Positions 31,002 through 40,441 of a stretch of 64,000 nucleotides of DNA are shown piece after piece. Position 1 is the stretch's first letter, and each line of letters starts with the position of its first letter. Under the pieces are notes generated by a model, which saw only the letters and a list, made by a program, of their open reading frames with translations, searched no databases and was not told the DNA's origin. The DNA lies in NCBI RefSeq assembly GCF_007833165.1, contig NZ_VOBQ01000013.1, positions 62,001-126,000 of the forward strand, in the 5' to 3' direction. The position numbers were made by a program, and so were the translations under genes. This DNA is from Caenimonas sedimenti (GTDB lineage Bacteria; Pseudomonadota; Gammaproteobacteria; Burkholderiales; Burkholderiaceae_C).

Positions 31002-32222
31002 TCAAGGGGTCGCAGGCTTCGATGCAGCGCGCCGTGGCGCGGCATCCGCCACCACCTGCACGCGGTCGCCTTCGGCGAGCGAGTCGCTCGGGTTGAGCAC
31101 CAGGGACTCTCCGCCCTGCAGCCCTTCCAGCACCTCCACCGTCTCGCCGTAGTTGCGCCCGAGCCGCACCGATTGCAGCCGGACCACGCCGTTGGCGTCC
31201 AGCCGCGCCACCAGCACGCCCTGGCTGCGGAACAGCAGCGCGTTCGCGGGAATGGCGAGCGCGCCGCTGGGCGCGGCAGCCAGTTCGACGTTGGCGAAGG
31301 CCCCCGGCAGCAGGACACCGTCCCGGTTGGGCAGGCTGATCTCCACCTGCATCGTGCGGGTGCTGGCATCGATGGAGCCGGCGGTGCGCGCGACTTCGCC
31401 TTTGAAGGTGCGGCCGCGCAGTTCCGCCAGCGACACGGTCGCCGGCTGGCCGACACGCACCAGTTGCGCATAGGCCTGCGGCACGTTGACGTAGACGCGC
31501 AGCGGGTCGGTCTGCGACAGCAGGAAGAGGGGCTTGTTGCTGTCGATCAGGTCGCCGATGTCGACGTTGCGTCGCGTGATGACGCCGGCGAAGGGTGCCA
31601 CGACCCGCTTGAAGCTTTCCAGCTGGCGTAGCCGCTCGACGTTCGCGTCCGCCCCCGCCAGGTTGGCGCGCGCCTGGTTGAAGGTGCTGCGGCGCTCGTC
31701 CAGCTCCTGCTGGGAGACGGCATCCAGCTTGCGCAGGCCTTCCCAACGGTCGGCGCTGCTCCTGGCGAGTTCGAGGCTGGCCGCGGCCTGCGTGCGGGCC
31801 GCGATGGCCTGGGACAGCTGCTGGTCGAGCTCCGGGGTTTCGATCTCGGCGAGCAGCTCGCCCTTGTTCACCCGGCTGCCGATGTCCTTGTGCCAGCGGC
31901 GCAGGTAGCCTCCGGCACGCGCGGCCACCGGCGCCTGGACGTAGCCCTGCAGGGAGCCCGGCAGGCTGAGCGTCTGCCCGGTGCCGCCGGCGCGAACGAT
32001 GGTCGTCCGCACGTACTGCACGGCGCTTTGCGCGGAAGCGGCCTCCAGTGTCTTGGCGTTGTCCATGCGGCTGATGACGGTGCGGGCGCCGCCGAGTGCC
32101 AGCAAGACCAGCACGGCGATGGCGGCGATGCGCGTGCGGCGCGCGACGAGCCGGCGCTGGCCCGCGTCGGCGGCGGTGACAGCAACCGCATGCTGGGCTT
32201 CGGATCGAACGGGTTCGGACAT
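31002..32222 (-). CDS. RND efflux periplasmic adaptor (membrane fusion protein)
   Basis: 406 residues. One N-terminal membrane helix (IAAIAVLVLLALGGARTVI), a lipoyl-like half (VAARAGGYLRRWHKDIG), an alpha-helical hairpin (about 135-205), a second lipoyl half (VVAPFAGVITRRNVDIG) and beta-barrel domains. It links an inner-membrane RND pump to an outer-membrane channel. It starts seven bases after the pump gene ends, so pump comes first, the reverse of the usual adaptor-pump order. No TolC-like gene is present. Confidence 0.93.
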   Translation of the reverse strand: MSEPVRSEAQHAVAVTAADAGQRRLVARRTRIAAIAVLVLLALGGARTVISRMDNAKTLEAASAQSAVQYVRTTIVRAGGTGQTLSLPGSLQGYVQAPVAARAGGYLRRWHKDIGSRVNKGELLAEIETPELDQQLSQAIAARTQAAASLELARSSADRWEGLRKLDAVSQQELDERRSTFNQARANLAGADANVERLRQLESFKRVVAPFAGVITRRNVDIGDLIDSNKPLFLLSQTDPLRVYVNVPQAYAQLVRVGQPATVSLAELRGRTFKGEVARTAGSIDASTRTMQVEISLPNRDGVLLPGAFANVELAAAPSGALAIPANALLFRSQGVLVARLDANGVVRLQSVRLGRNYGETVEVLEGLQGGESLVLNPSDSLAEGDRVQVVADAAPRRAASKPATP

Positions 32223-32229
32223 CTGGATC

Positions 32230-35200
32230 TCAACCTTCCTGGGGCAGCACGGGAGCGGGCTGCACGGCGGGCGGGCTGGCGCGCCGGGCGCGGCGCAGCA
32301 GCCTTTCATGAACTTCGGCGTAGACCACCGGGACAAAGAGCAGGGTGGACACGGTGGCGAACAACAGGCCGCCGATGACCGCGCGGCCCAACGGCGCGTT
32401 CTGCTCGCCGCCTTCGCCCAGGCCGAGGGCCATGGGGATCATGCCGATGATCATGGCCAGTGCCGTCATCAGCACCGGCCGGATGCGCGTGGCGCCCGCG
32501 GCCAGCGCCGCGGCGAGCGGCGTGTCGCCCAGCTCGCGCTGCTGCCGGGCGAATGCCACCACCAGGATGCTGTTGGCGGTGGCGACGCCCATGGTCATGA
32601 TGGCGCCCGTGAGCGCCGGCACGCTCAACGTGGTGCCGGTGATGAAGAGCATCCACGCGATGCCCGCCAGCGCCGCCGGCAGTGCCGCGATGATGATGGC
32701 CGCGTCGACCCATGACTGGAAGTTCACGACCACGAGCAGGTAGACCAGCACGATCGCCATGGCCAGGCCGATGCCCAGGCCGGTGAACGACGACTGCATG
32801 GTCTGCACCTGGCCCCGGATGGCGACCGAATTGCCGCGCTTCAGCTTGGGCCGGATCTCGTCGACGAGCTTCTGCACGCTGCCAGCGACGCTGGCGAGGT
32901 CCGTCCCTTGCACGCTGACGTAAACGTCGATGGCGGGGGCAATGTTGTAGCGCGAGACGATCGGCAGCTGGCGCGCCGGCTGCGCTTCCACCACATTCCC
33001 CAGCAACTGCGGCGCCACGGTGCCACCCGCGGCGCCCACCGGGATGTTGAGCAACGCATCGATCGAGTCCACCTGGTATTGCGGGCTCTGCACCACGACG
33101 TTGTAGACCACACCGTTCTGCGGGTTCAACCAGAAAGCCGGCGCCGTCTGGGAACTGCCGGACAGCGTGATCAGCACGTTCTGCCCGACGTTGGTGGCCG
33201 ACAGGCCCATCTGCTGCAGCCGCGTGCGGTCCATCTGCAGGTTGATGGCGGGTCCGTCCAGCCGCTGGTGCACGTGCGCATCCACCGCCCCCGGAATCTT
33301 GCGGATGGCCTTGGTGAGCTCCGCCGCGAGGGCCGCATTGCCCTGCAGGTCGTTGCCGCTGAACTGCACGTCGATGGCGGCGGGCAGGCCGAAGTTCAGG
33401 ATCTGCGTGACGATGTCGGCCGGCTGGAAGAAGAACTCGATGCCGGGAAATCGTTTCGGCAGTTCGGCGCGCAGCACCGAGACCCAGTGCTCGCTGGGAC
33501 GGTGGCCGGGTTTCAGCGACAGCAGGATCTCGCCGTCCAGCGTGCCGATCGTCCCCGCATTGCTGTATGAAAGGTTGATGCCGCTGTTCGGGATGCCGAT
33601 GTTGTCCAGGATGGTCTGCAGTTCCTCCTTCGGGATCAGCTCGCGGATCACGTTCTCCACCTGGTCGGCCAATCGCGCGGTCTCTTCGATGCGCGTGCCC
33701 GTGGGTGCCCGGATGTGCAGTCGAATCTGCCCGGCGTCCACGGTCGGGAAGAAATCGCGGCCCAGGAAGGGCGCCAGCAGGCAGGAGGCGAGGCAGAAGC
33801 CCAGGAAGAGGAACGTGAAGCGCAGCCGCTGCGCCAGCAGCACCGAAAGCGCCTGGGCGTATCCGCGGCGCAGCCGTTCGAACTGCGCGTCGAACTTCAG
33901 GTAGACGCGCTTCAGCGGCCCGGGCGGCTGCTCGGCGTCGTGCCCCTTCATCATCAGCATCACCAGCGTGGGCACCAGGCTGCGCGAGAGGAAGTACGAC
34001 GCCACCATGGCGAACACCACCGCCTCCGCCATGGGCACGAAGAGGAAGCGCGCGACACCGGAGAGGAAGAACATCGGCACGAACACGATGCAGATGCACA
34101 GCGTCGAGACGAAGGCCGGCACGCCGATCTCGCCCGCGCCGACCTCGATCGCCTCCAGCAGCGGGGTGCCGGCGTGCAGGTGGCGCTCGATGTTCTCGAT
34201 GGTGACGATCGCCTGGTCCACCAGGATGCCGACCGAGAGCGCCAGCCCGCCCAGCGTCATGATGTTCAGCGTCTCGCCCAGCGCGTAGAGCGCGATGATC
34301 GAAGCCAGGATCGACAGCGGAATGGTGATGGCGATGATCAGCGTGCTGCGCCAGTTGCCCAGGAACAGCAGCACCATCGCCGCCGTGAGCAGGGCGGCGA
34401 TGATCGCCTCGGCGACCACCCCCTTGATCGCCGCCTTCACGAAGATCGACTGGTCGAACAGGGGTTGGACGTTGACCTCCGGCGGCATCTGCTGCGCGGC
34501 ACGCGGCAGCATCTCGCGGATGTTGTTGACGATGTCGAGCGTGGAGGCGCCGCCGTTCTTCAGCACCGACAGCAGCACGCCCCGCTGGCCGTCCTGCCGC
34601 ACCACATTGGTCTGCGGCTGGAAGCCGTCGCGCACGTACGCCACCTCGCGCAGGTAGGTGGTGGCGCCGTTCACGGTGCGCACCGGCAGATCGTTGAGCC
34701 CCGCGATCGCTTCCGGCGACCCGTTCATGCGCACGGTGTACTCGGTGTCGCCCAGCTTGGCCGTGCCGGACGGCAGGATCAGGTTCTGGGTGTTGACCGC
34801 GTTCACCACGTCTGCCGGCGACAGGCCCTTGGCCTGCAGCGCCTGGATGTCCAGGTCGACCGAGATCACCTTCACCTTGCCACCGTAGGGAAAGGGGATG
34901 GCGACGCCGGGGATCGTCACGAGCTGCGGCCGCAGGATGTTGACGGCCGCGTCGAACACCGACTGCTCCGGCAGCGTGTTGCTGGACAAGGCGAGCTGCA
35001 CCACCGGGATGCTGGATGCCGAATACTTGATCACCAGCGGCGGCGTGATGCCCGGCGGCAGCTGCCGCACCTGCACCTGCACGCCTGCGACCACCTGGGC
35101 GATGGCCGTCTGGATGTTGGCTTCCGGCTGGAAGAACACCTTGATGATCGAGATGCCCGGCAGCGAGGTCGATTCGATGTGCTCGATGTCGCTGACCAGC

Positions 35201-35418
35201 GTGGTCAGGCTGCGTTCGCTGGAGGAGGCGATCCGCTGGCCCATCTCCTGCGCCGGCAGGCCGGTGTAGTTCCAGATGATGCTGATCACCGGGATGTTGA
35301 TCTCGGGAAAGATGTCGGTCGCCATGTTGCGCAGCACCAGGGGCGCAGACAGGACGATCAGCATCGCCATCACGATGAACGTGTAAGGGCGCCGGAGCGC
35401 CAGCGAAACCATGGACAT
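32230..35418 (-). CDS. RND efflux permease (HAE1/AcrB superfamily)
   Basis: 1062 residues, standard twelve-helix layout with two large periplasmic loops. Helix 1 is PYTFIVMAMLIVLSAPLVL, followed by IFPEINIPVI. In helix 4 the proton-relay pair is Asp401-Gln402 (LVDQAIVTIEN) rather than Asp-Asp as in AcrB. The substrate cannot be told; the single-Asp relay resembles metal-efflux and some uncharacterised pumps. ATG 35418 was chosen, with ATG 35412 close by. The adaptor gene follows. Confidence 0.93.
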   Translation of the reverse strand: MSMVSLALRRPYTFIVMAMLIVLSAPLVLRNMATDIFPEINIPVISIIWNYTGLPAQEMGQRIASSSERSLTTLVSDIEHIESTSLPGISIIKVFFQPEANIQTAIAQVVAGVQVQVRQLPPGITPPLVIKYSASSIPVVQLALSSNTLPEQSVFDAAVNILRPQLVTIPGVAIPFPYGGKVKVISVDLDIQALQAKGLSPADVVNAVNTQNLILPSGTAKLGDTEYTVRMNGSPEAIAGLNDLPVRTVNGATTYLREVAYVRDGFQPQTNVVRQDGQRGVLLSVLKNGGASTLDIVNNIREMLPRAAQQMPPEVNVQPLFDQSIFVKAAIKGVVAEAIIAALLTAAMVLLFLGNWRSTLIIAITIPLSILASIIALYALGETLNIMTLGGLALSVGILVDQAIVTIENIERHLHAGTPLLEAIEVGAGEIGVPAFVSTLCICIVFVPMFFLSGVARFLFVPMAEAVVFAMVASYFLSRSLVPTLVMLMMKGHDAEQPPGPLKRVYLKFDAQFERLRRGYAQALSVLLAQRLRFTFLFLGFCLASCLLAPFLGRDFFPTVDAGQIRLHIRAPTGTRIEETARLADQVENVIRELIPKEELQTILDNIGIPNSGINLSYSNAGTIGTLDGEILLSLKPGHRPSEHWVSVLRAELPKRFPGIEFFFQPADIVTQILNFGLPAAIDVQFSGNDLQGNAALAAELTKAIRKIPGAVDAHVHQRLDGPAINLQMDRTRLQQMGLSATNVGQNVLITLSGSSQTAPAFWLNPQNGVVYNVVVQSPQYQVDSIDALLNIPVGAAGGTVAPQLLGNVVEAQPARQLPIVSRYNIAPAIDVYVSVQGTDLASVAGSVQKLVDEIRPKLKRGNSVAIRGQVQTMQSSFTGLGIGLAMAIVLVYLLVVVNFQSWVDAAIIIAALPAALAGIAWMLFITGTTLSVPALTGAIMTMGVATANSILVVAFARQQRELGDTPLAAALAAGATRIRPVLMTALAMIIGMIPMALGLGEGGEQNAPLGRAVIGGLLFATVSTLLFVPVVYAEVHERLLRRARRASPPAVQPAPVLPQEG

Positions 35419-35547
35419 CGGGGAGGAACAGCTGTGCGGTGTGACGCGATGATAGGCGAGCGCGGTGAACGGGCGCGCATCTTGCATACGGTATCGCCAG
35501 AGAGGCGGGCAGCGTTGGGGCATGCCCGCCCAAGGAAAGTAGTACCT

Positions 35548-36315
35548 ATGTCGGAGATTCCCGCGTCGAGGCCGATGCCGAACGAAGACGATCCCGGGCT
35601 GTGGCTCGGGTCATCACCCTTGCTCGACCTCGCCGATCCCAAGCTGCGGTTGCGCGCGCAGGCGCTCACGCAGCTGTGCAAGTCCGAACGAGAGAGGGCG
35701 CTGGCCGTGTACCGCTTCGTCAAGCGCATTCCGTTCTCCAGGCCGTTCAAGATGCGGCTGCACACCGCGCGCGAAGTGGTGCAGCAGGACCGTGCCGACT
35801 CGGCGGACAAGGCCGCGTTGCTGGTGGCGCTGCTGCGGCTGGCGGAAATCCCCGCTCGGGTGCGCTACCTGACGCTGCGCAGCGAAATGATGCGCGGCTT
35901 GGTGGATGGGCCCGACTCGATGCGTCCGGTCGTCGAGGTTTTCCGCGAGCGCCACTGGGTCGGCACCGACACCTACATCTTCGATGCCTCCTACACCGCG
36001 GCGGCCCGGACGCGCCTGCGCGCGTACGGCTGGGAACGCGGGTACGGCATGGATGCGGACGGCGACATGCTGTGGGACGGGACGGGCAGCGCCTATGTGG
36101 GCAAGTCGCCGCCCAGAGAGGATCCGATGGTGCTGCAGGATCACGGCGTGTTCTGCGACACCCTGGAATTCGTCTCCTCGCCCCAATACCGGGCGGCGCA
36201 TTCGCGCCTGGGGCGGGCCGTCCAATGGAACATGCTGGCCGCCGGCATGGAACGTGCCATTCGCGAGCTGCGCGAGGACCCGCATGGCCTGGGCGCCCTG
36301 CACTTCAGCGGCTGA
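35548..36315 (+). CDS. Transglutaminase-like protein with degenerate catalytic residues
   Basis: 255 residues, AAGGAAA site upstream. The fold core is recognisable: SADKAALLVALLRLAEIPARVRYL corresponds by motif to the helix that carries the catalytic Cys, and VVEVFRERHWVGTDTYIFDAS to the His/Asp strands. In this motif alignment the Cys position is Ser85 and the His position Arg126, while Asp146 remains. It is therefore probably not an active cysteine transferase or protease. It is followed 15 bases later by a helical unknown, with which it likely forms an operon. Confidence 0.72.
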   Translation: MSEIPASRPMPNEDDPGLWLGSSPLLDLADPKLRLRAQALTQLCKSERERALAVYRFVKRIPFSRPFKMRLHTAREVVQQDRADSADKAALLVALLRLAEIPARVRYLTLRSEMMRGLVDGPDSMRPVVEVFRERHWVGTDTYIFDASYTAAARTRLRAYGWERGYGMDADGDMLWDGTGSAYVGKSPPREDPMVLQDHGVFCDTLEFVSSPQYRAAHSRLGRAVQWNMLAAGMERAIRELREDPHGLGALHFSG

Positions 36316-36330
36316 TCTTCAGGGGAGACG

Positions 36331-37269
36331 ATGAAAGCAACCCATGCCCACGTCAAGAGCATCAGTGCCGTGAGACCGCCGGAGCTTCCAGCGGGACCTT
36401 TGAGCCCGTCGTTCGTCCTGGAAGCGCAGGCCCGCCTGAGCTGGATGACGGCCAAGCAGCTGCCGCATCTGGCGCAGCTGCGCGAAGCGATGGAACAGCG
36501 ATCGGCCGCCTGGCAGGGGGCGGCGCTGGAACGCGCGCTCTCCGATCACCTGGCTGCGGTGGCTGCCTTGCGATTCGAACTGCTGATCTCGCCGGGTTTG
36601 CGAGCCGGGCCATTGGACCGCGACGAAGCGGCGTTTCGCCTGCAGGTGGCCGTGGTGTCGTCCTGCACCGAAAGCACCTGGGCGGAGACCAAGCGCTTCC
36701 TGGAGTGCAGCGGACACAGCGACGAGGCGGCGGACACCTTCTCGGATTTCATCCTCGAGGTCCGCTCGGTGCAGCGCGGCGTGGCCGAACTGCTGCCCCA
36801 ACTGGAGCAGCTCATGCAGGAACTCCAGGCTCGCGAAGCGGCAGCCGGCAGCGAAATCGGCCGCCAGGCGCTGGCCGAACTCCGGCTCAAGGCGGCCACG
36901 GTCATGGAGCGCCTGCAGCAGTTGCGCGTGCTGCACGACGCGGGCTACCAGGTGCAGAAGATCGGTTACCGGCTGGGCGATGAGAGTGCGGCCTGCCGCG
37001 GCACCCTGCGCAAGCTGGGCCAGGCCTTGAGTCACGGCCTGCTGGAACGCCTGCGGGGCTTGATCGCGCTCGAACATTTCGCCCCCGGTGAGGAGATGCG
37101 CGCGGCGCAGCAGGCGCGCAGCGAACTGCAGGTGCAGCTGGCCGAAGCGATCGACCAGGTGACCCGGTTGCAGGAAGGCCAGCGGGCCTTGGCCAATGCC
37201 TTGGCCGGCATGGGCGCGCTGCTGGCGGTGGCTGCCAGCGGCAGCGTGTGGCCATCGCGCGAGCCCTGA
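36331..37269 (+). CDS. Helical hypothetical protein
   Basis: 312 residues, good GGGGAGA site. It is almost wholly alpha-helical, with coiled-coil-like segments around 150-180 (LEQLMQELQAREAAAG) and 255-290 (ARSELQVQLAEAIDQVTRLQEG), ending in a short hydrophobic stretch (GMGALLAVAASGSVW). No signal peptide or catalytic motif is seen. It follows the degenerate transglutaminase-like gene on the same strand and may partner it. I do not recognise the family. Confidence 0.6.
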   Translation: MKATHAHVKSISAVRPPELPAGPLSPSFVLEAQARLSWMTAKQLPHLAQLREAMEQRSAAWQGAALERALSDHLAAVAALRFELLISPGLRAGPLDRDEAAFRLQVAVVSSCTESTWAETKRFLECSGHSDEAADTFSDFILEVRSVQRGVAELLPQLEQLMQELQAREAAAGSEIGRQALAELRLKAATVMERLQQLRVLHDAGYQVQKIGYRLGDESAACRGTLRKLGQALSHGLLERLRGLIALEHFAPGEEMRAAQQARSELQVQLAEAIDQVTRLQEGQRALANALAGMGALLAVAASGSVWPSREP

Positions 37270-37286
37270 TCCGCGCGCCGGCCGCC

Positions 37287-39269
37287 TCAGTCCGCCTTCA
37301 AGGCCCGCGGCCGGCCGATCGCATGCCATTCGCCCCAGCCGTCGCCGTTGTCCATTGCTTCGATCAACACCGAGCGGGTCCCGGGGGGCAGCCGCATGAA
37401 CGGGAATCGCCAGGTTGGCGCGAAGGGCGGCCTGCTGTCCAGAATGACCTTGGACGTCACCGCATCGGAGATGCGGATCGTTTGCCGGTGGACCCTGGGC
37501 CCCGTGATGTAAGGCAGGACAAGGAACCTTGAACCTTCGACCGAGACGGTCATGCGCAGCCGGCCCTTCAGCGCGTCGGAGCCCGACCAGGACCCATGGA
37601 AATCGCGCGAGCCGTGCGCGTCGTGGGTCACCAAGGCGGCGCCACCGGGCGTCCAGGCGCTTTCGGCCGTCGTCTGGACCAGCGGCAGCACATCGCCCAC
37701 GCTCTCGGCTGTCACCAGGCCACCGGCCATCTGCCGGCACGCTTCCGCCCCTGGGGGCCGATGGAGGAAGACCGTGGTCGGCGTGAAGTAGACGTGCAGC
37801 GTGCTGGGGGGCACATGCGAAAACATGGAGGAGTGCCGCGCCACCTCGCGCAGCCCATCACGTTCGGCCAGCAACTGCCGCAGCCGTGCCGACCGCGCAT
37901 CCTCGGCCGACAGCAGCTCCACCAGCATGGGGCCATCGCATCGGTGGCCCATCGCCTCGCGAACGTCCTCTTCGTGCTCTGTCCACCGCACCCGCAGGCT
38001 CGGAAGCGCAAAGCGCCTTTCGACCGAGGTGCGCAAGGCGGCAAGGCGCTGGGCGGGCTCACCCGGCAATTCGTCGAAGCGCAGGGTGAGCGTCGTCTGC
38101 AGGGCAGGAAGCATGACCATCAGCAGCAGGACGGCAGTGAGTCCATGCCGGATCAAGGGCCGGCGGGCGACGGCGCTGCACAGCGACACGAGACCATACG
38201 CCGCGAAGATCATGAACAGCGGGATCACGTGGCTCAGGTTGCGTTCGAAGAACGTGGGGTACACCGAGAACTGCACGACGGTGGCCAGTGCCACCATGAA
38301 GACGAACAGGGCGCGCAGCTGTCGCCGGCGCGCCGCCACGAGCGCACCGGCGATGGCCAGCGGCAGCAGCCAGCCTGCGGTGGCATGGAAATAGCCGGCG
38401 GCGTGGGCCAGCCGGTCCACGACGTCCGCGTCGACCAGGCCATGGGGCCAGTGCCCCGTTCCATACTGGCGGCGCAGGAACTGGATGCCTTCGAGGTACG
38501 CGCCGGCGTTCGCGATGGCGTGCGGCGCGCCGGCCAGGAAGCCGAGCAACACGGCCAGCAGCAGCCATTTGCCCTGGTTCCATGCGTTGACCCAGGGCCG
38601 CGCCGGCGGGGGATCCCAGGAGACCAGGCTGCGGGTCCCCGTCAGCCCGGGCGACAGGACCAGCAGAGGCAGCAGCAGCACCATCGAGAATTTCGTGGCG
38701 ATCAGCACGCCGGCAATGAACGCCGCGGCCAGGCTGCCGCCACGAAACGGCGGCCGCTGTGGGGCCAGCAAGCTGACGCAGGCGAGCGTCAGGGCGCTGA
38801 CGAAGGTCTCGGGCCGGGCATAGAGGCTGTCCTGGTACAGCAATGGGAAGAAGCAGACGAGCAGCGCGGCGCACCACCCGGTGGCCGCGCCGAACAACTG
38901 CCGGCCGGCCAGATACGTCAGGCCCACTGTCGCAACGCCGAGCAGGGCGCTCCACGCTCGCAGCCAGTGGAGGGACGTCGAGCCATTCGCGTCCCCCGAC
39001 CATTCCTTCAGCTGCAGCACGGCCGCGCCCGAGAGGAGGTAGGCGGAAAAGTTGTACTGGGGCTTCCGGAACAATTCGGGGAGGTCGGCCAGCTCCCAGT
39101 TGGTGTCGAGGGAACCACTGGCAGCGACCTGCTCGGCGACCTTGATGCTGATGACTTCATCCGGGTGGCCGTAATCGAAGCGCTGTGACTCCAGCCGCAG
39201 TGCGGCGGCCAGGAGCAGCAGCAGGACGAGGGCGCCGGCGGCCCATCGGTTCGCGTGCCCCATGTTCAT
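37287..39269 (-). CDS. Integral membrane glycosyltransferase, PMT/ArnT-like (family 39 type)
   Basis: 660 residues. Helix 1 (ALVLLLLLAAALRL) is followed by the first-loop acidic pair FDYGHPDE, the hallmark of the GT-C class that uses lipid-linked sugars. About ten further helices follow to residue 390, then a soluble periplasmic C-terminal domain (about 400-660) with a beta-sandwich style. The acceptor is unknown. Its ATG overlaps the stop of the RES toxin gene by four bases, an odd coupling. Confidence 0.75.
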   Translation of the reverse strand: MNMGHANRWAAGALVLLLLLAAALRLESQRFDYGHPDEVISIKVAEQVAASGSLDTNWELADLPELFRKPQYNFSAYLLSGAAVLQLKEWSGDANGSTSLHWLRAWSALLGVATVGLTYLAGRQLFGAATGWCAALLVCFFPLLYQDSLYARPETFVSALTLACVSLLAPQRPPFRGGSLAAAFIAGVLIATKFSMVLLLPLLVLSPGLTGTRSLVSWDPPPARPWVNAWNQGKWLLLAVLLGFLAGAPHAIANAGAYLEGIQFLRRQYGTGHWPHGLVDADVVDRLAHAAGYFHATAGWLLPLAIAGALVAARRRQLRALFVFMVALATVVQFSVYPTFFERNLSHVIPLFMIFAAYGLVSLCSAVARRPLIRHGLTAVLLLMVMLPALQTTLTLRFDELPGEPAQRLAALRTSVERRFALPSLRVRWTEHEEDVREAMGHRCDGPMLVELLSAEDARSARLRQLLAERDGLREVARHSSMFSHVPPSTLHVYFTPTTVFLHRPPGAEACRQMAGGLVTAESVGDVLPLVQTTAESAWTPGGAALVTHDAHGSRDFHGSWSGSDALKGRLRMTVSVEGSRFLVLPYITGPRVHRQTIRISDAVTSKVILDSRPPFAPTWRFPFMRLPPGTRSVLIEAMDNGDGWGEWHAIGRPRALKAD

Positions 39270-39982
39270 GCGGCGTCCCGGCCGAACGCGTACTCGAGCG
39301 CATCCTCGTCATGCAGGAACATGACCAGGTCGCGTGTCGTCTTGCACGTCCAGGTCTGCTGCAGGTGCAACGCAGGCAGGCTGAGCGCGCAAGGGTCGAG
39401 CACCGCGTGGCAGGTGCTGCCTTCCCGCCGGGCCGATTCGTAGCGCAGGGCAGCCGGAGGCTGCGGACGTTCGCGCAGCGCGCGCGCCAGCCGATGGCAG
39501 GCGCTGTAGTCGGCGCCGTGGCGCAGCAGGTCACGCACGGCCGTCCACGGGGGCAAGGTGAGGTCCAGTTCCGCGCCGGTGAAGCGTGCCTGGAAGAACG
39601 TGTGCTCCGTGACGACCTGCGCATCGCGCAGACCGTCGGACTCGACCAGGAACTTCCAGCGCCAGTACGCAAGTTCGGCGGCGACGGTGTGCGGGTCCTC
39701 CGCGCCATACCAGATGCCCGGCTGGTGCGGTTCCCGGAAGCGCGAGGCATGGGGAGATGCGTAGCGGAACGGCGTGCCCAGCAGGTAGTGCAGCCCCTGC
39801 GCCTCCGGCGGCAAGGGTGGCTTGCTGGTCTCGATCAGCTGTTCCAGCAACTGCTGCTCCGCCAGGTTGTCGACCAGGCGCATCGTGGCCACGCGGTGCT
39901 GGGCTTCCACGCCCCGCCACAGCTTGCGGCGGGCCGGGCGTGCCGCGTCCAGCCAGCCATCTTGCCAAGGCGCCGCGCTCAC
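39266..39982 (-). CDS. RES-domain toxin
   Basis: 238 residues. RES-family landmarks: KLWRGVEAQHRVAT (Arg of the R-E-S triad), GIWYGAEDPHTVAAELAYWR (Glu and Tyr) and the C-terminal QTWTCKTTRDLVMFL. Studied members (MbcT, ParT and others) attack NAD+ or ADP-ribosylate a metabolic enzyme. Its ATG lies two bases after the antitoxin stop. The protein is somewhat longer than minimal RES toxins. Function as a toxin is inferred from the pairing. Confidence 0.85.
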   Translation of the reverse strand: MSAAPWQDGWLDAARPARRKLWRGVEAQHRVATMRLVDNLAEQQLLEQLIETSKPPLPPEAQGLHYLLGTPFRYASPHASRFREPHQPGIWYGAEDPHTVAAELAYWRWKFLVESDGLRDAQVVTEHTFFQARFTGAELDLTLPPWTAVRDLLRHGADYSACHRLARALRERPQPPAALRYESARREGSTCHAVLDPCALSLPALHLQQTWTCKTTRDLVMFLHDEDALEYAFGRDAA

Positions 39983-39984
39983 GG

Positions 39985-40377
39985 TCAGGCGAGTGCGCGG
40001 GCGCTGTCGAGGTAGGTGACGACGCGCACCAGCCCTTCGGCGGACTGCACGGCATCGCGCGGGGTGGCATTGAACGCGCGGTTGTGCGAGTTCATCCAGA
40101 GCCGGCGATGCTCGTCGCTGTTGCCCACCAGGGCGTCGAGCGAGCGGTAGACGCGGACAATCAATGCGGCGAGTTCAGCCGGCTTGGAGCCGATGTCGAA
40201 GGTCTTGGCACCGGCGGACATGCGCGACACGCTGGCTTCGCTCAGCCCCACGGCCCGGGCCAGCACCGCGTTGTTGAGGCCCAGGAGGGCGGCGGCGCGG
40301 AAGGTGGCCTTGGTGAGTACCGCGTCGGCGGCCGGCGCGGTTTTGGGCGGTGCGGGTGGGCGGACTGCGGCTCGCAT
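39985..40377 (-). CDS. Xre/MbcA/ParS-type antitoxin
   Basis: 130 residues. An N-terminal helix-turn-helix (LLGLNNAVLARAVGLSEASV) and the C-terminal toxin-binding MbcA/ParS/Xre domain (ALIVRVYRSLDALVGNSDEHRRLWMNS truncated here; it begins near residue 70). Such proteins neutralise a RES toxin by covering its active site and repress the operon. AGGA nine bases before the ATG. An AT-rich stretch (40392-40436) directly upstream is the likely promoter/operator. Confidence 0.87.
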   Translation of the reverse strand: MRAAVRPPAPPKTAPAADAVLTKATFRAAALLGLNNAVLARAVGLSEASVSRMSAGAKTFDIGSKPAELAALIVRVYRSLDALVGNSDEHRRLWMNSHNRAFNATPRDAVQSAEGLVRVVTYLDSARALA

Positions 40378-40441
40378 GCGGTCGATCCTGAATTTCTATG
40401 GAAAGGATAACATTGAAATATTCCCACTGCAACTCAACGAT

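Noticed and set aside
33715..36315. Very long rightward frame opposite the RND pump
   Set aside because: Only its last 255 codons (from 35548) form a real gene; the rest is the antisense of the pump.
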